A stretch of DNA of 64,000 bases. Source: DATKFM01 sp963851215 (GTDB lineage Bacteria > Pseudomonadota > Alphaproteobacteria > Dongiales > Dongiaceae). The notes under the pieces were generated by a model. That model searched no databases. It was not told where the DNA came from and saw nothing but the letters and a program-made list of their open reading frames with translations. This document shows, one piece after another, positions 1 to 9,319 of this stretch (position 1 is its first letter; each line of letters begins with the position of its first letter). The stretch covers positions 372,001 through 436,000 of the forward strand of contig CAWKOG010000016.1 in assembly GCA_963851215.1 (NCBI GenBank). The letters are read 5' to 3'. Position numbers and translations under genes: made by a program.

Positions 1-43
1 GCTCCACCGCGCCCACCCAACGGCAACGTTGCGCCGCTTCAAT

Positions 44-1786
44 ATGGCCGACAACCGTTGCGTCGCCCTACTCTATGGCGATACGACATGCGTAGTCGAG
101 AGTGCCACTTATTGGCTGTTGAGTGTCGGGCCGCGCCCCTTCGATGTTCGTCTTAGGCAATCTCTACTTGCTGCCATTTCAATCGAAGATCTGCGAGAAC
201 TCTGCACCTCTCCCGCCGCCCAAGACAATGCCTTGCTCGTAATTGACAAGAACGCCAGTAGCCTGCATGTGATTACTGGCCCGCTAAACATTACCAAAAT
301 ATTCTGCGGCGAGTTGGAAGGGCGCCTCATCGTCTCTTCCAGCATTCGACTCTTCCCCCGTAAGTGTCTCACCATGAACTCGGGCGCGGTGGCTTCCTAT
401 GTCCTGAATGGATGTTGCTTGAATGGTCATACGGTGTTTCAGGAGATCGCCGTACTGGACAGGGCTTCTCGCCACGAGTTCGTCGCCGGAAAACACAAAG
501 CGGCGGCTTATTGGGACTTTGTGCCAGGACGCGCGGCAGCGGACTCGCGATCTTCAGCAGGAACAACCGGTGCGCTATGGGACCTGTTGGTTCAATCAGT
601 GTCGCGGCTCACAGCGGGCAAACGCGTATTGCTGGCGCTCAGCGGCGGTTATGACTCCGGCGTGTTGCTGGGCATCCTCGGCGGCTACCTCAAGCACCCG
701 GAAGTCCAATGCTTCTCCTATGTTCACGGCAAGGCGCGAAGCGGTTCGGATGCAGAGGTCGCTGCCCTGCGTGCTGCCCACTATGGGTATGAGCATATGG
801 CAGTCAACAGTTACTCCGGCGATCTCATTCAAATGCTCGATAGCAATGCGCATCTCTGCCAAGCTTTGCGCTGTCCTTCGTACGAGATCGAGGCATTTCC
901 AGCACTCGTGAAGCACTACGGGACAGCTGATAGCATCATGCTGTTCGGGGATGAGTGTTTCGGCTGGGGCAGCTACCGCTTGAACAGGCCCGACGACATT
1001 CTTGGTGCGATCAACCTGAAATCACCGGCACTGTTGGACAACTATTCTTCAATGGTCGAATTGCAGCAGTCATCGCATCTGCGCGACAGTCTCGAGGCAG
1101 AGTACAGCCAATTGCGGAAGCGTACGCGCGATTTCGCCAATCCCGACGATGCCAAGGACTTCCTCTACCTTGACCAGCGGTTGCAGTATTTCCTGCTGCC
1201 GCTTCGCACCTTGATTGCCGGATACTGGTTTCCTGTGGCCATGCCCTTGATTTCCACGGATGTTATTGATTTCATGGCGACAATCCCTACCACCGATCGC
1301 GTTGATAAACGATTATTTAAACAAATGGCGCGACAATTCCTGCCCGATTTGTTTCGAATTCGGCAAGCGACACGGAACCAGATTTATCCGGATTTCGACA
1401 GTGAGATTGTTGCTGCTCGGGAGACTCTGCTAAGCGTTGTCGCGAACCGTCATTGGAACATCGAAGGATGCTTCAGTTCGCAAACGTTGGTCGATCTGGT
1501 AAGCGAACTCCGGTCCAAGCGAGCGCGAGAAGGCTTAGACAACGGAACAGCAAATGGATTCAAGAGAGCACTCAAGAAACGTGCGAAACGATTGCTTGCT
1601 AGTAGTCGTATCCTGGAAGAGCGGCAACGTTGGATTCGGCGCCTGTCGTTCAACGAGTTTACGAAATCGTCGGGGCCTGAGTTCGAGCTGCTGAATATTC
1701 TTTGCCTCGCTGATTTCCTTGCCGACAGTGAATTCGATGCCGCTCATGACGCAAAGTCGCACGACAATAACTCAGTGGGATGCTGA
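44..1786 (+). CDS. asparagine-synthase-like PP-loop protein (1st of 3)
   Basis: About 580 residues. The C-terminal half is an asparagine synthase/PP-loop ATP pyrophosphatase domain: the loop LALSGGYDSG lies near residues 198-206 and a second conserved stretch (LFGDECFGWG) follows at about 300. The first 160 residues look like a decayed class II glutamine amidotransferase (GATase) fold; no Cys follows the initiator Met, so it cannot release ammonia from glutamine in the usual way. The family ATP-activates a carboxylate for amide or ester formation; the real substrate is unknown, probably a sugar or lipid precursor of the polysaccharide. ATG 44 is chosen over TTG 29, but the frame is open to the window edge, so the true start may lie outside. 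The next gene downstream is a paralogue. Confidence 0.7.
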   Translation: MADNRCVALLYGDTTCVVESATYWLLSVGPRPFDVRLRQSLLAAISIEDLRELCTSPAAQDNALLVIDKNASSLHVITGPLNITKIFCGELEGRLIVSSSIRLFPRKCLTMNSGAVASYVLNGCCLNGHTVFQEIAVLDRASRHEFVAGKHKAAAYWDFVPGRAAADSRSSAGTTGALWDLLVQSVSRLTAGKRVLLALSGGYDSGVLLGILGGYLKHPEVQCFSYVHGKARSGSDAEVAALRAAHYGYEHMAVNSYSGDLIQMLDSNAHLCQALRCPSYEIEAFPALVKHYGTADSIMLFGDECFGWGSYRLNRPDDILGAINLKSPALLDNYSSMVELQQSSHLRDSLEAEYSQLRKRTRDFANPDDAKDFLYLDQRLQYFLLPLRTLIAGYWFPVAMPLISTDVIDFMATIPTTDRVDKRLFKQMARQFLPDLFRIRQATRNQIYPDFDSEIVAARETLLSVVANRHWNIEGCFSSQTLVDLVSELRSKRAREGLDNGTANGFKRALKKRAKRLLASSRILEERQRWIRRLSFNEFTKSSGPEFELLNILCLADFLADSEFDAAHDAKSHDNNSVGC

Positions 1787-1936
1787 GTGCCCAATACATC
1801 GATCGGCATTGCAGGTATATCAAGCCGCCCATCGTGCAGCTGAGACTGAAACCAACCCAAATTATGAGCAGGAGAACACTAGGGCGCGCTCGCGGCCTTG
1901 TGTTTGGGTCCGGTCAGATTGCTAGCACACTCACCA

Positions 1937-3556
1937 ATGCGAATGACATTTCAGCAGGAGTGTGTCGACGGGATTCCTCCGCTTGCCTGGATCGCGATCC
2001 TTTCAAGGAACTGTGCGACCCTCAGGCTATTGCACGGACGCCATGTGGATCAGTTATCGACCGGTTTCTTTGAAGGAGCGTGGGACGGCGCCTTCGCGGA
2101 CGCAGACTTCGATAAAGCTGTGAACGTTTTCGGTTCGGGTGCGAAATTCGAATCAAAGACGGTAACGTTTGTTTCGCCTTCTCACACTCTTGAGCCGATA
2201 TATATCGCCCAAACCGCTGAACTGACCGCGGTTTCCAATTCACTTCCATTCCTTCTCCAGTACTCCGATCTAAAGTTCGACCTTTGGAATTTCCACTACG
2301 GCGATGCTTTTTCGGCGATCGTGTACGGACTGGAATTCACTCCGCAAACGATCCCGCTAATCGGTGGCAATCTCACTATCTTGTATCACCACAACGCAGT
2401 TATGGCTATTGACGGTACGCTTACGTTCAAGCCGAAGGAGCTACCACCAAAGTTTGAGAGCTACAGTGAGTACGCTTCTTATCTGCGCGACGTAACCGGG
2501 CGTATATTCGCAAACGCAAGCGATACTAGCCGGCGTTTCCAATACCGGCCCATCGCTACAATCTCATCGGGCTATGATTTGGCGGCGTCTGCCGCGATTG
2601 CAAAGTCTTGTGGCTGTACAGAAGCGATCAGTCTTTCGAGTTCGAATAGGGGGGAGCCGGATTCAGGTAGAGCCGTGGCCGAGTCCCTGGGTTTACGTCA
2701 TACCGACTTTGAGCGGATGTGGGGACCGGTCGATAGTGGGTTAGCAGAGGCCGAGTTCCTTGCCACTGGCATGCAGGGCGAAGACATTGTCTACAGTGTC
2801 TTTGAGGAGCGTCTTCGGGGGCGCATCCTGACGACAGGTTTTGCAGGCACAATTTGGTACAAGCAGAACCCCTGCATGGCCAACTATCGGCGTGGGGACA
2901 TTAGTGGATGCAGCCTCGGTGAATTTCGGCTACGCACGAACTTCCTCCACATGCCATTAGTCTTCATCGGCGGCCTTCGCTGCCTTGAAATCTATGAGAT
3001 ATCAAATTCCCCGGAGATGAAGGCCTATTCCGTCGGAGGCAATCATGATCGCCCGGTACCGCGACGGATACTTGAAGAAGCGGGAGTTCCACGCTTGGCC
3101 TTTGGTCAAGCGAAACGTGGAGCGAGCGTGCTTCTATTCCAGGGTTGGAATCGCATTTCGCGCAAGTCCAGTGCGAGCATCGCTGACTACTACAAGAGAA
3201 GGCGGGGTTACGCACGCTATCTGGTCATTTTCTATCTGAGAATTGTTTGGTGGAACTTCGGACGTAACCTATACCGAATCTCGCTCAAACTGCGACAATG
3301 GCTCAAAATCAATAGGAAAGCCGCACTGCCCGCTTTCCTTGCTCGTCTTTGCTGGAAGCTTTTCGGCATTAGACGCCCGGTCTATGGAGCATCTCATCCG
3401 CGTTTCACCATGTTACTGATATGGGCGGTTTCGCAGATGGAAGAACGCTATGCTGCGGCTGAACGGAAGCTTCCGGCGTCAGCGTTCGTCCAAACAGCGT
3501 CCAGTTCAGGCACCGATGACCGCCTCGCCCTGTTTGAGCGCACTTCTACGCCGTAA
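1937..3556 (+). CDS. divergent asparagine-synthase-like PP-loop protein (2nd of 3)
   Basis: About 539 residues. A PP-loop variant, ATISSGYDLAA, sits near residues 207-217, followed by conserved SLSSSNRGEPDSGRAVAES-type helix residues, so an adenylating PP-loop fold is likely. The N-terminal 190 residues resemble the remnant of a GATase domain without a catalytic Cys. The C-terminal third is rich in Arg and aromatic residues and may touch the membrane. ATG 1937 or ATG 1943 are both possible; neither has a strong ribosome binding site. The 3' end overlaps the end of the convergent kinase-like gene by 11 bp. Function unknown; probably a tailoring step, judged from its neighbours. Confidence 0.55.
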   Translation: MRMTFQQECVDGIPPLAWIAILSRNCATLRLLHGRHVDQLSTGFFEGAWDGAFADADFDKAVNVFGSGAKFESKTVTFVSPSHTLEPIYIAQTAELTAVSNSLPFLLQYSDLKFDLWNFHYGDAFSAIVYGLEFTPQTIPLIGGNLTILYHHNAVMAIDGTLTFKPKELPPKFESYSEYASYLRDVTGRIFANASDTSRRFQYRPIATISSGYDLAASAAIAKSCGCTEAISLSSSNRGEPDSGRAVAESLGLRHTDFERMWGPVDSGLAEAEFLATGMQGEDIVYSVFEERLRGRILTTGFAGTIWYKQNPCMANYRRGDISGCSLGEFRLRTNFLHMPLVFIGGLRCLEIYEISNSPEMKAYSVGGNHDRPVPRRILEEAGVPRLAFGQAKRGASVLLFQGWNRISRKSSASIADYYKRRRGYARYLVIFYLRIVWWNFGRNLYRISLKLRQWLKINRKAALPAFLARLCWKLFGIRRPVYGASHPRFTMLLIWAVSQMEERYAAAERKLPASAFVQTASSSGTDDRLALFERTSTP

Positions 3557-4691
3557 GTACGGAGATTGTGTCCTTAATAGCCATCAATCGCAATGCATGA
3601 TTACGTTCGGCTGCCTCAGTAAGAGGCTGATCGGCCCACATGCTTCGATAGAAGAGGCTGAGATCGAGAAAATACGCCAATTGCAGATAGGGAATGACGC
3701 CAGGTTCGACTTCGAAATGCTCAAAGTATGCATTGAATGTTCTGGATTGACGGGCTTGCGCCAGATCCAAGGGTGCAGGTTGGCCGCGAACTCCAATCAG
3801 AAAGTGGAACAAGTCCCATCCCACCAGGCTTTCCGATTCAGCGAACTCAAGATCAACAATCTCAATCTTGTTGGCCGCTTGATTAGCCCGAAAATTCCAG
3901 GGCACGACATCCCCTAGACGGAGTACCCACGGTAGCGTTTCATTGCCAATGCGACGCTCCAATAGTTCGAAGCCGCGCTGCAAAGTATCTATTTGCTCTG
4001 CCAGCAAGTGAATTCGGAACGCCGCCAAGCGGTCGCAGAGGCGCTCCCAGAATGCGCTTTCTAACAACGTTGCGCGACGCAGCTCCAGTGCGCCAATCTC
4101 CTGAAGGAACGCGACATGCAATGGTGTCAACTCAAAGGAAGGCGGGAATTTGAGACCATGGAGCGGCGAAGACAACAGGACTTTGCTATGGCCGACATCG
4201 ACATAGCCAAGAACATCTGCGAAACGGCCGAACCTTAAGCCGCGACGTTGGAGGAATGTAAGAATTAGGTATTCCCTTTCCACTAGCTCTCGGGTTAGGG
4301 GATTCCACCCAATTTTGGCAAAGGCCAGCGGCGTACCACTTCGCTCCATCGCAAGAATAGTCGGCTTACGGGTGATCGCTTCTTTTCCTTCGTATACCGC
4401 AAAGCAAACATCGGGGCGGTGCAACGTCTCGCGCACGAGGTCGAAGATTCGGTTCTCATGGATATGCAAGGTACCGGGAGTTTCGCCCAACGATCGCGTG
4501 CGCAGGAAAGCGGGCGCAAGGCCTAAGCGTGCCGCCAAGACAAGCAAACTATGATAGCCTCGCGCTGCGGGACTTACGGGAGCGTACAGCGCCAAGCCTC
4601 CGGCCGTGGCGGCCACGGGACTTAGGGGCAGGTACACACCGCGCCCGGCGGGCAGTGGAACATACCTAAAGGGCTGTTTACTGCCGTCCAA
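3546..4691 (-). CDS. protein-kinase-like/aminoglycoside-phosphotransferase-fold protein
   Basis: 381 residues. The C-terminal lobe carries LRLGDVVPWNF (D261, N266) and IVDLEFA (D280), matching the catalytic HxDxxxxN and metal-binding D motifs of APH/choline-kinase-like phosphotransferases, with the usual His before the Asp replaced by Gly. The N lobe has AFAKIGWN (K126) followed by a helix with E140, consistent with the ATP-anchoring Lys-Glu pair. It may phosphorylate a sugar or small metabolite for the polysaccharide pathway; the substrate cannot be told. It is convergent with the preceding PP-loop gene and shares a divergent upstream region with the next glycosyltransferase. Confidence 0.6.
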   Translation of the reverse strand: MDGSKQPFRYVPLPAGRGVYLPLSPVAATAGGLALYAPVSPAARGYHSLLVLAARLGLAPAFLRTRSLGETPGTLHIHENRIFDLVRETLHRPDVCFAVYEGKEAITRKPTILAMERSGTPLAFAKIGWNPLTRELVEREYLILTFLQRRGLRFGRFADVLGYVDVGHSKVLLSSPLHGLKFPPSFELTPLHVAFLQEIGALELRRATLLESAFWERLCDRLAAFRIHLLAEQIDTLQRGFELLERRIGNETLPWVLRLGDVVPWNFRANQAANKIEIVDLEFAESESLVGWDLFHFLIGVRGQPAPLDLAQARQSRTFNAYFEHFEVEPGVIPYLQLAYFLDLSLFYRSMWADQPLTEAAERNHALRLMAIKDTISVLTA

Positions 4692-5041
4692 TACCCGCTC
4701 CCCGCTTCATTGGGATTAACTCAAATCGAAGGATTGGCAGTCCTATCAGTCTCCTACAACTGAACCCAGCCGACTTGGCGCTATTCGTCGGGGAACCAGC
4801 GGTCCCGACTGCCGCGTTTGCAAGTTCTGTACTTCACTCGGTCGTCAATTCGGCGACATATCGCTTGGTATGCGATCCATAGTGCACTGCGTAGGCGTAA
4901 TCAATGTCAAAGGCCGCGAGCCCATTTGACTTTTGACAAGCTTTGCGGACGTACTTGCCCCATGAGTGGCATGAAGCTTGTCGCGTACTACTGCAAGTCG
5001 GCTTCGCATAACCACACCGAACGCAGGGGGCTAAGAACATA
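4692..5041. other. intergenic region between divergent genes
   Basis: 350 bases between the start of the kinase-like gene (minus) and the GT4 gene (plus). It must hold the promoters of both. I see no convincing sigma70 consensus pair, RNA gene or repeat in it. Confidence 0.5.
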
Positions 5042-6289
5042 ATGCAGAGATTCAGAATACTGATTTCTGCATATGCCTGTACGCCGGATATGGGTTCTGA
5101 AACGGGCAAGGGTTGGCGCGTCGCAATCCACATGGCGGCGCATCACGATGTTTGGGTTCTTACGCGCGCCAACAATCGATCTGCCATTGAAGCAGCCATG
5201 CGCAGTAACCCCATCGAAGGGCTGCATTTCATCTACTATGACTTGCCACAATGGGCTCGATTTTGGAAGCGCGGTCAGTGGGGTACTCAGCTATACTACT
5301 ATCTCTGGCAGTTCGGAGTTTACCGCCACATCCGTCGTACTTACAAAGCGCTAGAGCCAGATCTTGTTCATCACTACACATTCGCCAAGTACTGGACGCC
5401 GTCGTTTCTTTCAATGCTGCCAATTCCATTTATCTGGGGACCGGTCGGTGGTGGCGAATCGACACCGAGAGCATTGCTGGCCTACTTCGGATTGCGCGGT
5501 CAATTTGAAGAGCGGCTTCGCGACATCGCGCGTTGGGTTGGCGAGCAGGATCCATTTGTCCGCCTGACTGCGCGCCGTAGCGCGCTGGCCTATGCGACGA
5601 CGCAAGCAACCAAAGCGCGGATTCAACATTTGGGAGCTCGCAACATTCAAGTTCGGCCGGCCATCGCCCTGGACGCGAAGGACATTGCCCGCCTCGGAGA
5701 TCTGCCGTCGCCGGGCAATTCCCCCGTCCGTTTTGTGTTTATCGGCCGTCTGCTCGGTTGGAAAGGAGCCGGACTTGCGATCATGGCCCATGCCAAGGCA
5801 GGGGTCGCGGATGCTGAGTTATGGATCGTAGGTGGGGGGCCGGACGAATCCAATCTGCGACATGTGGCCAAGAAGAGGAATGTTGCCGAGAGTGTGAAAT
5901 TCTGGGGCGAACTTTCGCGCGAAGACACATTTGGAAAACTGGCTCAGTGTCATGTCCTTGTTCATCCTAGTCTGCATGATTCCGGGGGATGGGTGTGTCT
6001 CGAGGCAATGGCCGCCAGACGGCCAGTCATCTGCCTCGACCTCGGCGGTCCCGGTGCGATCGTGAGCAATGAGGCCGGCATTAAAGTGTCCGCTCACTCC
6101 GAAGACCAGATCGTACGCGATATCGCTGCGGCAATGCAAAATCTGGCAAATGACCGCGACTTGCGCGCAACCATGGGGGACGCCGGGCGACAGGAAATTC
6201 TTACGCATTTCTCCTGGCCCGAGAAATGCAAGGAGATGAGTGACATGTATCTCCACGTCATCTCCAGAGGGGCTTCCACGGAAGCCTAG
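5042..6289 (+). CDS. GT4-family glycosyltransferase
   Basis: 415 residues, the normal length for a GT-B glycosyltransferase of family 4. The N-terminal acceptor domain begins ILISAYACTPDMGSE. The donor-binding domain has FVFIGRLLGWKG near 230, ELWIVGGGPDE near 260, and HDSGGWVCLEAMA near 315, the EX7E-type loop that binds the nucleotide sugar. It should transfer a sugar from an NDP donor to the growing lipid-linked repeat unit at the inner face of the membrane. ATG 5042 is in place with the usual N-terminal beta strand directly after it. The reading frame is intact. Confidence 0.85.
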   Translation: MQRFRILISAYACTPDMGSETGKGWRVAIHMAAHHDVWVLTRANNRSAIEAAMRSNPIEGLHFIYYDLPQWARFWKRGQWGTQLYYYLWQFGVYRHIRRTYKALEPDLVHHYTFAKYWTPSFLSMLPIPFIWGPVGGGESTPRALLAYFGLRGQFEERLRDIARWVGEQDPFVRLTARRSALAYATTQATKARIQHLGARNIQVRPAIALDAKDIARLGDLPSPGNSPVRFVFIGRLLGWKGAGLAIMAHAKAGVADAELWIVGGGPDESNLRHVAKKRNVAESVKFWGELSREDTFGKLAQCHVLVHPSLHDSGGWVCLEAMAARRPVICLDLGGPGAIVSNEAGIKVSAHSEDQIVRDIAAAMQNLANDRDLRATMGDAGRQEILTHFSWPEKCKEMSDMYLHVISRGASTEA

Positions 6290-6644
6290 AACCCGCCCCT
6301 GTGCGCAAAAGGGCATGCCGGCGGGAATAACCTAGTAATTTCAGTGTTTATCATGGTTAACGAACCTGTCTATGCCTTCGGCCAGGTGGTAACGGCCTAT
6401 GCCCCTTGCGTTGCGCAGCCACTGACTTGCGGCCCGGCGCGCGGCGTCCGGACTACGATTTTTCAACTGCGTACTATGCAAAAAATCGCGCAATCATTAG
6501 AATGTCTGCTTGTGGGTGACGAGTTGCCGTTGGTTCAGACCCGACCCGCTGCACCGAACTTTGCGGGTTGCGCCGGCCAATAGCGACAAAAAGTGGGATC
6601 CTGAAGGATCTCCAAGAACCGATGCGTGCCGGAGTAACGCCTCC
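6290..6644. other. intergenic region
   Basis: 355 bases with no supported gene. A ribosome binding site for the next gene (GGAG at 6631-6634) lies at its right end. A short A-rich tract (6478-6486) is present, but I cannot name a promoter. Confidence 0.4.
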
Positions 6645-8144
6645 ATGAAGAATACAAAGAAAGTCTTGGTCTTCGGGCTGGATTCAATGGAGAAGGATCT
6701 GGTCCTGGAGTGGGCGTATCAAGGGATCCTACCAAATTTCGCGCGCTTGCTTGAAACCGGTTCCTGGGGCCTGACCCAAAATCCAACCGGCTTGGTATCG
6801 GGCGGCACCTGGAGCTCGTTCTATAACGGGACGTTGCCGGATCAGCACGGCCAGTACGACGCCTATGACTACTTCGACGCAGAGAAGTATCGTAACGCGA
6901 CGTACTCCAGATCAGAGTTAAATTACAACCCGATCTGGGAACGATTGAGTCGCGAGGGTAAGCGGTTTGTTGTCATCGATGCTCCGTACACCTTCCTCGC
7001 GGACAACTGCAATGGCATCCACATCATGGATTGGACCACGCATGTGCGGATGCATGCTGGCAAGCCCAAGACCTGGCCACCAACTTTGGCGGCGGAGATC
7101 GATGTTCAATTTGGCAGCGACCCGCTGGGCACTGACGTTGGATCGCCATGCGACCAGGAGCCGCCCCGCACTGCCAAGGAATACGCGTCATTCCGCGACA
7201 AACTTTTGGATCGGTTAAATCGCAAGGCTAACCTCACCGAAAAGCTCCTCAAGCGGGAAGACTGGGATTTCTTCCTCACTGTGTTCTGCGAGCCCCATTG
7301 TATTGGCCACCACTGCTGGCACGTTCATGACGCGCGGCATGTCCTTCACGATGCCGAACTGGCACGAGCGGTCGGCGATCCTGTGAAGGATGTATATGTT
7401 GGAGTCGATGCTGCGCTCGGTCGAGTCCTATCGGCTATCGATGAAGACACAGTGGTCGTAGTGTACTCCAGTTTCGGCATGGGACCGCACTACAGCGGCA
7501 CCGATCTTCTCGATAAGATATTGCTGCGGCTTGAAGGGAGACGCCCCTCGCGATCAAAAGAGCGGATCATGAGCGCGATGCGGCAAGCATGGCGGCGCGC
7601 TCCAACAAGCCTTCGAAAATCTCTGATGCCCATCCGCAGGAACACATGGGAGCGTTTCTACCATTCAAGAATGACGCCGGACCGATCAACCCGCCGGTTC
7701 TTTGAAATGAAGACGAACAATGCCACTGGTGGCGTACGGATCAACTTAGTCGGCCGGGAATCACATGGGCTTGTTCAGCCAGGCGTTGAATACAACACGC
7801 TTTGTGAACAACTCACCGAAGATCTACTGGCTATGAGAAATGTCGATACAGATGAACCTCTCGTGCAAGAAGTCTTGCGGGCAGATCAAATCTATCACGG
7901 CGAGAAACTCAGCAAATTGCCCGACCTATTGGTTCAGTGGAATCGTTCCACACCGATCGTTCGCGCCACTTCACCCAAGACAGGCTTCATCGAGAACCAA
8001 CATCTGAGCGTCCGCACCGGGGATCATAAGCCCTTTGGACTATTCATTGCGGCCGGATCCTCCGTTCAGCCGGGCAGACTGCCGGCCGCCATATCGGTTG
8101 CCGATCTTGCTCCAATGATAGCCACCATGATGGGTATCATCTAG
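6645..8144 (+). CDS. alkaline-phosphatase-superfamily (type I phosphodiesterase-like) protein A
   Basis: 499 residues. The start VLVFGLDSMEKD supplies the first metal-binding Asp of the phosphodiesterase/nucleotide pyrophosphatase family, and GGTWSSFYNGTLPDQHG supplies the likely Thr nucleophile. A His-rich stretch EPHCIGHHCWHVHD lies near residue 220. The usual metal ligand motif SDHGM is changed to SSFGMGPHY near 280, so one metal site may be altered. The family cleaves or transfers phosphate, phosphonate or sulfate esters. ATG 6645 is chosen because GGAG lies 10 bases upstream. A paralogue is encoded at 9303-11033, with a methyltransferase between them, suggesting a shared tailoring role. 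Confidence 0.75.
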   Translation: MKNTKKVLVFGLDSMEKDLVLEWAYQGILPNFARLLETGSWGLTQNPTGLVSGGTWSSFYNGTLPDQHGQYDAYDYFDAEKYRNATYSRSELNYNPIWERLSREGKRFVVIDAPYTFLADNCNGIHIMDWTTHVRMHAGKPKTWPPTLAAEIDVQFGSDPLGTDVGSPCDQEPPRTAKEYASFRDKLLDRLNRKANLTEKLLKREDWDFFLTVFCEPHCIGHHCWHVHDARHVLHDAELARAVGDPVKDVYVGVDAALGRVLSAIDEDTVVVVYSSFGMGPHYSGTDLLDKILLRLEGRRPSRSKERIMSAMRQAWRRAPTSLRKSLMPIRRNTWERFYHSRMTPDRSTRRFFEMKTNNATGGVRINLVGRESHGLVQPGVEYNTLCEQLTEDLLAMRNVDTDEPLVQEVLRADQIYHGEKLSKLPDLLVQWNRSTPIVRATSPKTGFIENQHLSVRTGDHKPFGLFIAAGSSVQPGRLPAAISVADLAPMIATMMGII

Positions 8145-8446
8145 TTCCCGGATGGGCTACTTGCCGGTGCATTGAAATAGATTCTGCGCTGATTTCCGTC
8201 ATCAGTTTCGAATAACCTTGAATTGGCGGTTGAATCGATCTTTCATTATTTTGCACACCAAGACTGCACGATCGGTAGTTCCTGCAGTGCTATCCAAGCC
8301 TGTATCTCGATAATGCCATCGCAGTGCTCTCCACCCCAGCCGCCTTGTTTACTGCGATACACTGATGACCTGTCATTGCAGCCTTCGTATTACACGTTGA
8401 CCAGTCACACCAAGCGAAGCCACTGCTACAGTTGCCCGGGCAGCCA
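8145..8446. other. intergenic region
   Basis: 302 bases between the phosphodiesterase-like gene and the methyltransferase gene, both plus strand. No supported gene, hairpin or consensus promoter seen. Confidence 0.4.
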
Positions 8447-9319
8447 ATGAGACGCAAAATCCACGATCTGTTCCGAGCAGAAGCCTGGAAGCGGCAGTTA
8501 TCTGATCGATTGAGTGAGCCTTTCCATCTGCATGCTATCTCGGCGGCAGTGGCATTGCTCGGAAACTTCCGGGCCAAGGTCGAGTTCGATCTCGTGCGAC
8601 GGCGGCCATTCGCATTTTCCATGCTGCGAGCGGCGGACTATGCCGGTGCGCTCGGGATCGACAAGATCTGGGTTCTAGAGTTTGGCGTCGCTCCTGGTAC
8701 CGGACTCCTCAATATGTGCCGCATCGCGGATCAGGTTAGGGCAACCACTGGCGTGGCCATTGAGTTGGTCGGATTTGACACCGGCAGCGGCATGCCGCCG
8801 CCGAGGGACTACCGCGATCACCCTGAGCGCTATGCCGCCGGCGATTTTCCGATGGATCGTGAAGCGCTCGATGCTGCGCTTCCTCCAAACGCTCAGATCA
8901 TCTACGGCGATATCGCGCAAACAGTGCCGCAATTCATCGAGACCACCGATTGCGTAATCGGATTTGCAGCTGTGGACGTTGACTATTACTGGAGCACAGT
9001 CGAGGCGCTCAAGGTTTTTGCCGGCGATAAGAGAAAGTATCTGCCGACAACGCTACTCTACTTCGATGACATACGTCATGAGATAAACAATCCATGGTGT
9101 GGTGAGCTACTGGCGATTCAGGAGTTCAACGAGACACATGCCATGCGGAAGATCTCGCCATTCAACTTCCTAAGAAACATCAGAATCAAGAAGAAGGCGC
9201 CATGGATTGATCAGGTTTACGTGTTGAATGTGCTTGACCATCCTTCACGCTCGCCATCGGCTGTACCAAAGCGTGCCCCCAACACGCTGCCAAACTACTA
9301 CCTCAAGAAGAACCGGTGA
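8447..9319 (+). CDS. class I SAM-dependent methyltransferase-like protein
   Basis: About 290 residues. The segment WVLEFGVAPGTGLLNM near residue 75 is a glycine-rich SAM-binding motif I, followed by ELVGFDTGSGMPPP (motif II acidic end) and AAVDVDYYWST near 170, which resembles the metal-binding region of TylF/MycF-type sugar O-methyltransferases. It may methylate a sugar or a non-sugar decoration of the polymer. ATG 8447 is preferred over TTG 8432. The 3' end overlaps by 17 bp with the end of the convergent phosphodiesterase-like gene. Confidence 0.6.
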   Translation: MRRKIHDLFRAEAWKRQLSDRLSEPFHLHAISAAVALLGNFRAKVEFDLVRRRPFAFSMLRAADYAGALGIDKIWVLEFGVAPGTGLLNMCRIADQVRATTGVAIELVGFDTGSGMPPPRDYRDHPERYAAGDFPMDREALDAALPPNAQIIYGDIAQTVPQFIETTDCVIGFAAVDVDYYWSTVEALKVFAGDKRKYLPTTLLYFDDIRHEINNPWCGELLAIQEFNETHAMRKISPFNFLRNIRIKKKAPWIDQVYVLNVLDHPSRSPSAVPKRAPNTLPNYYLKKNR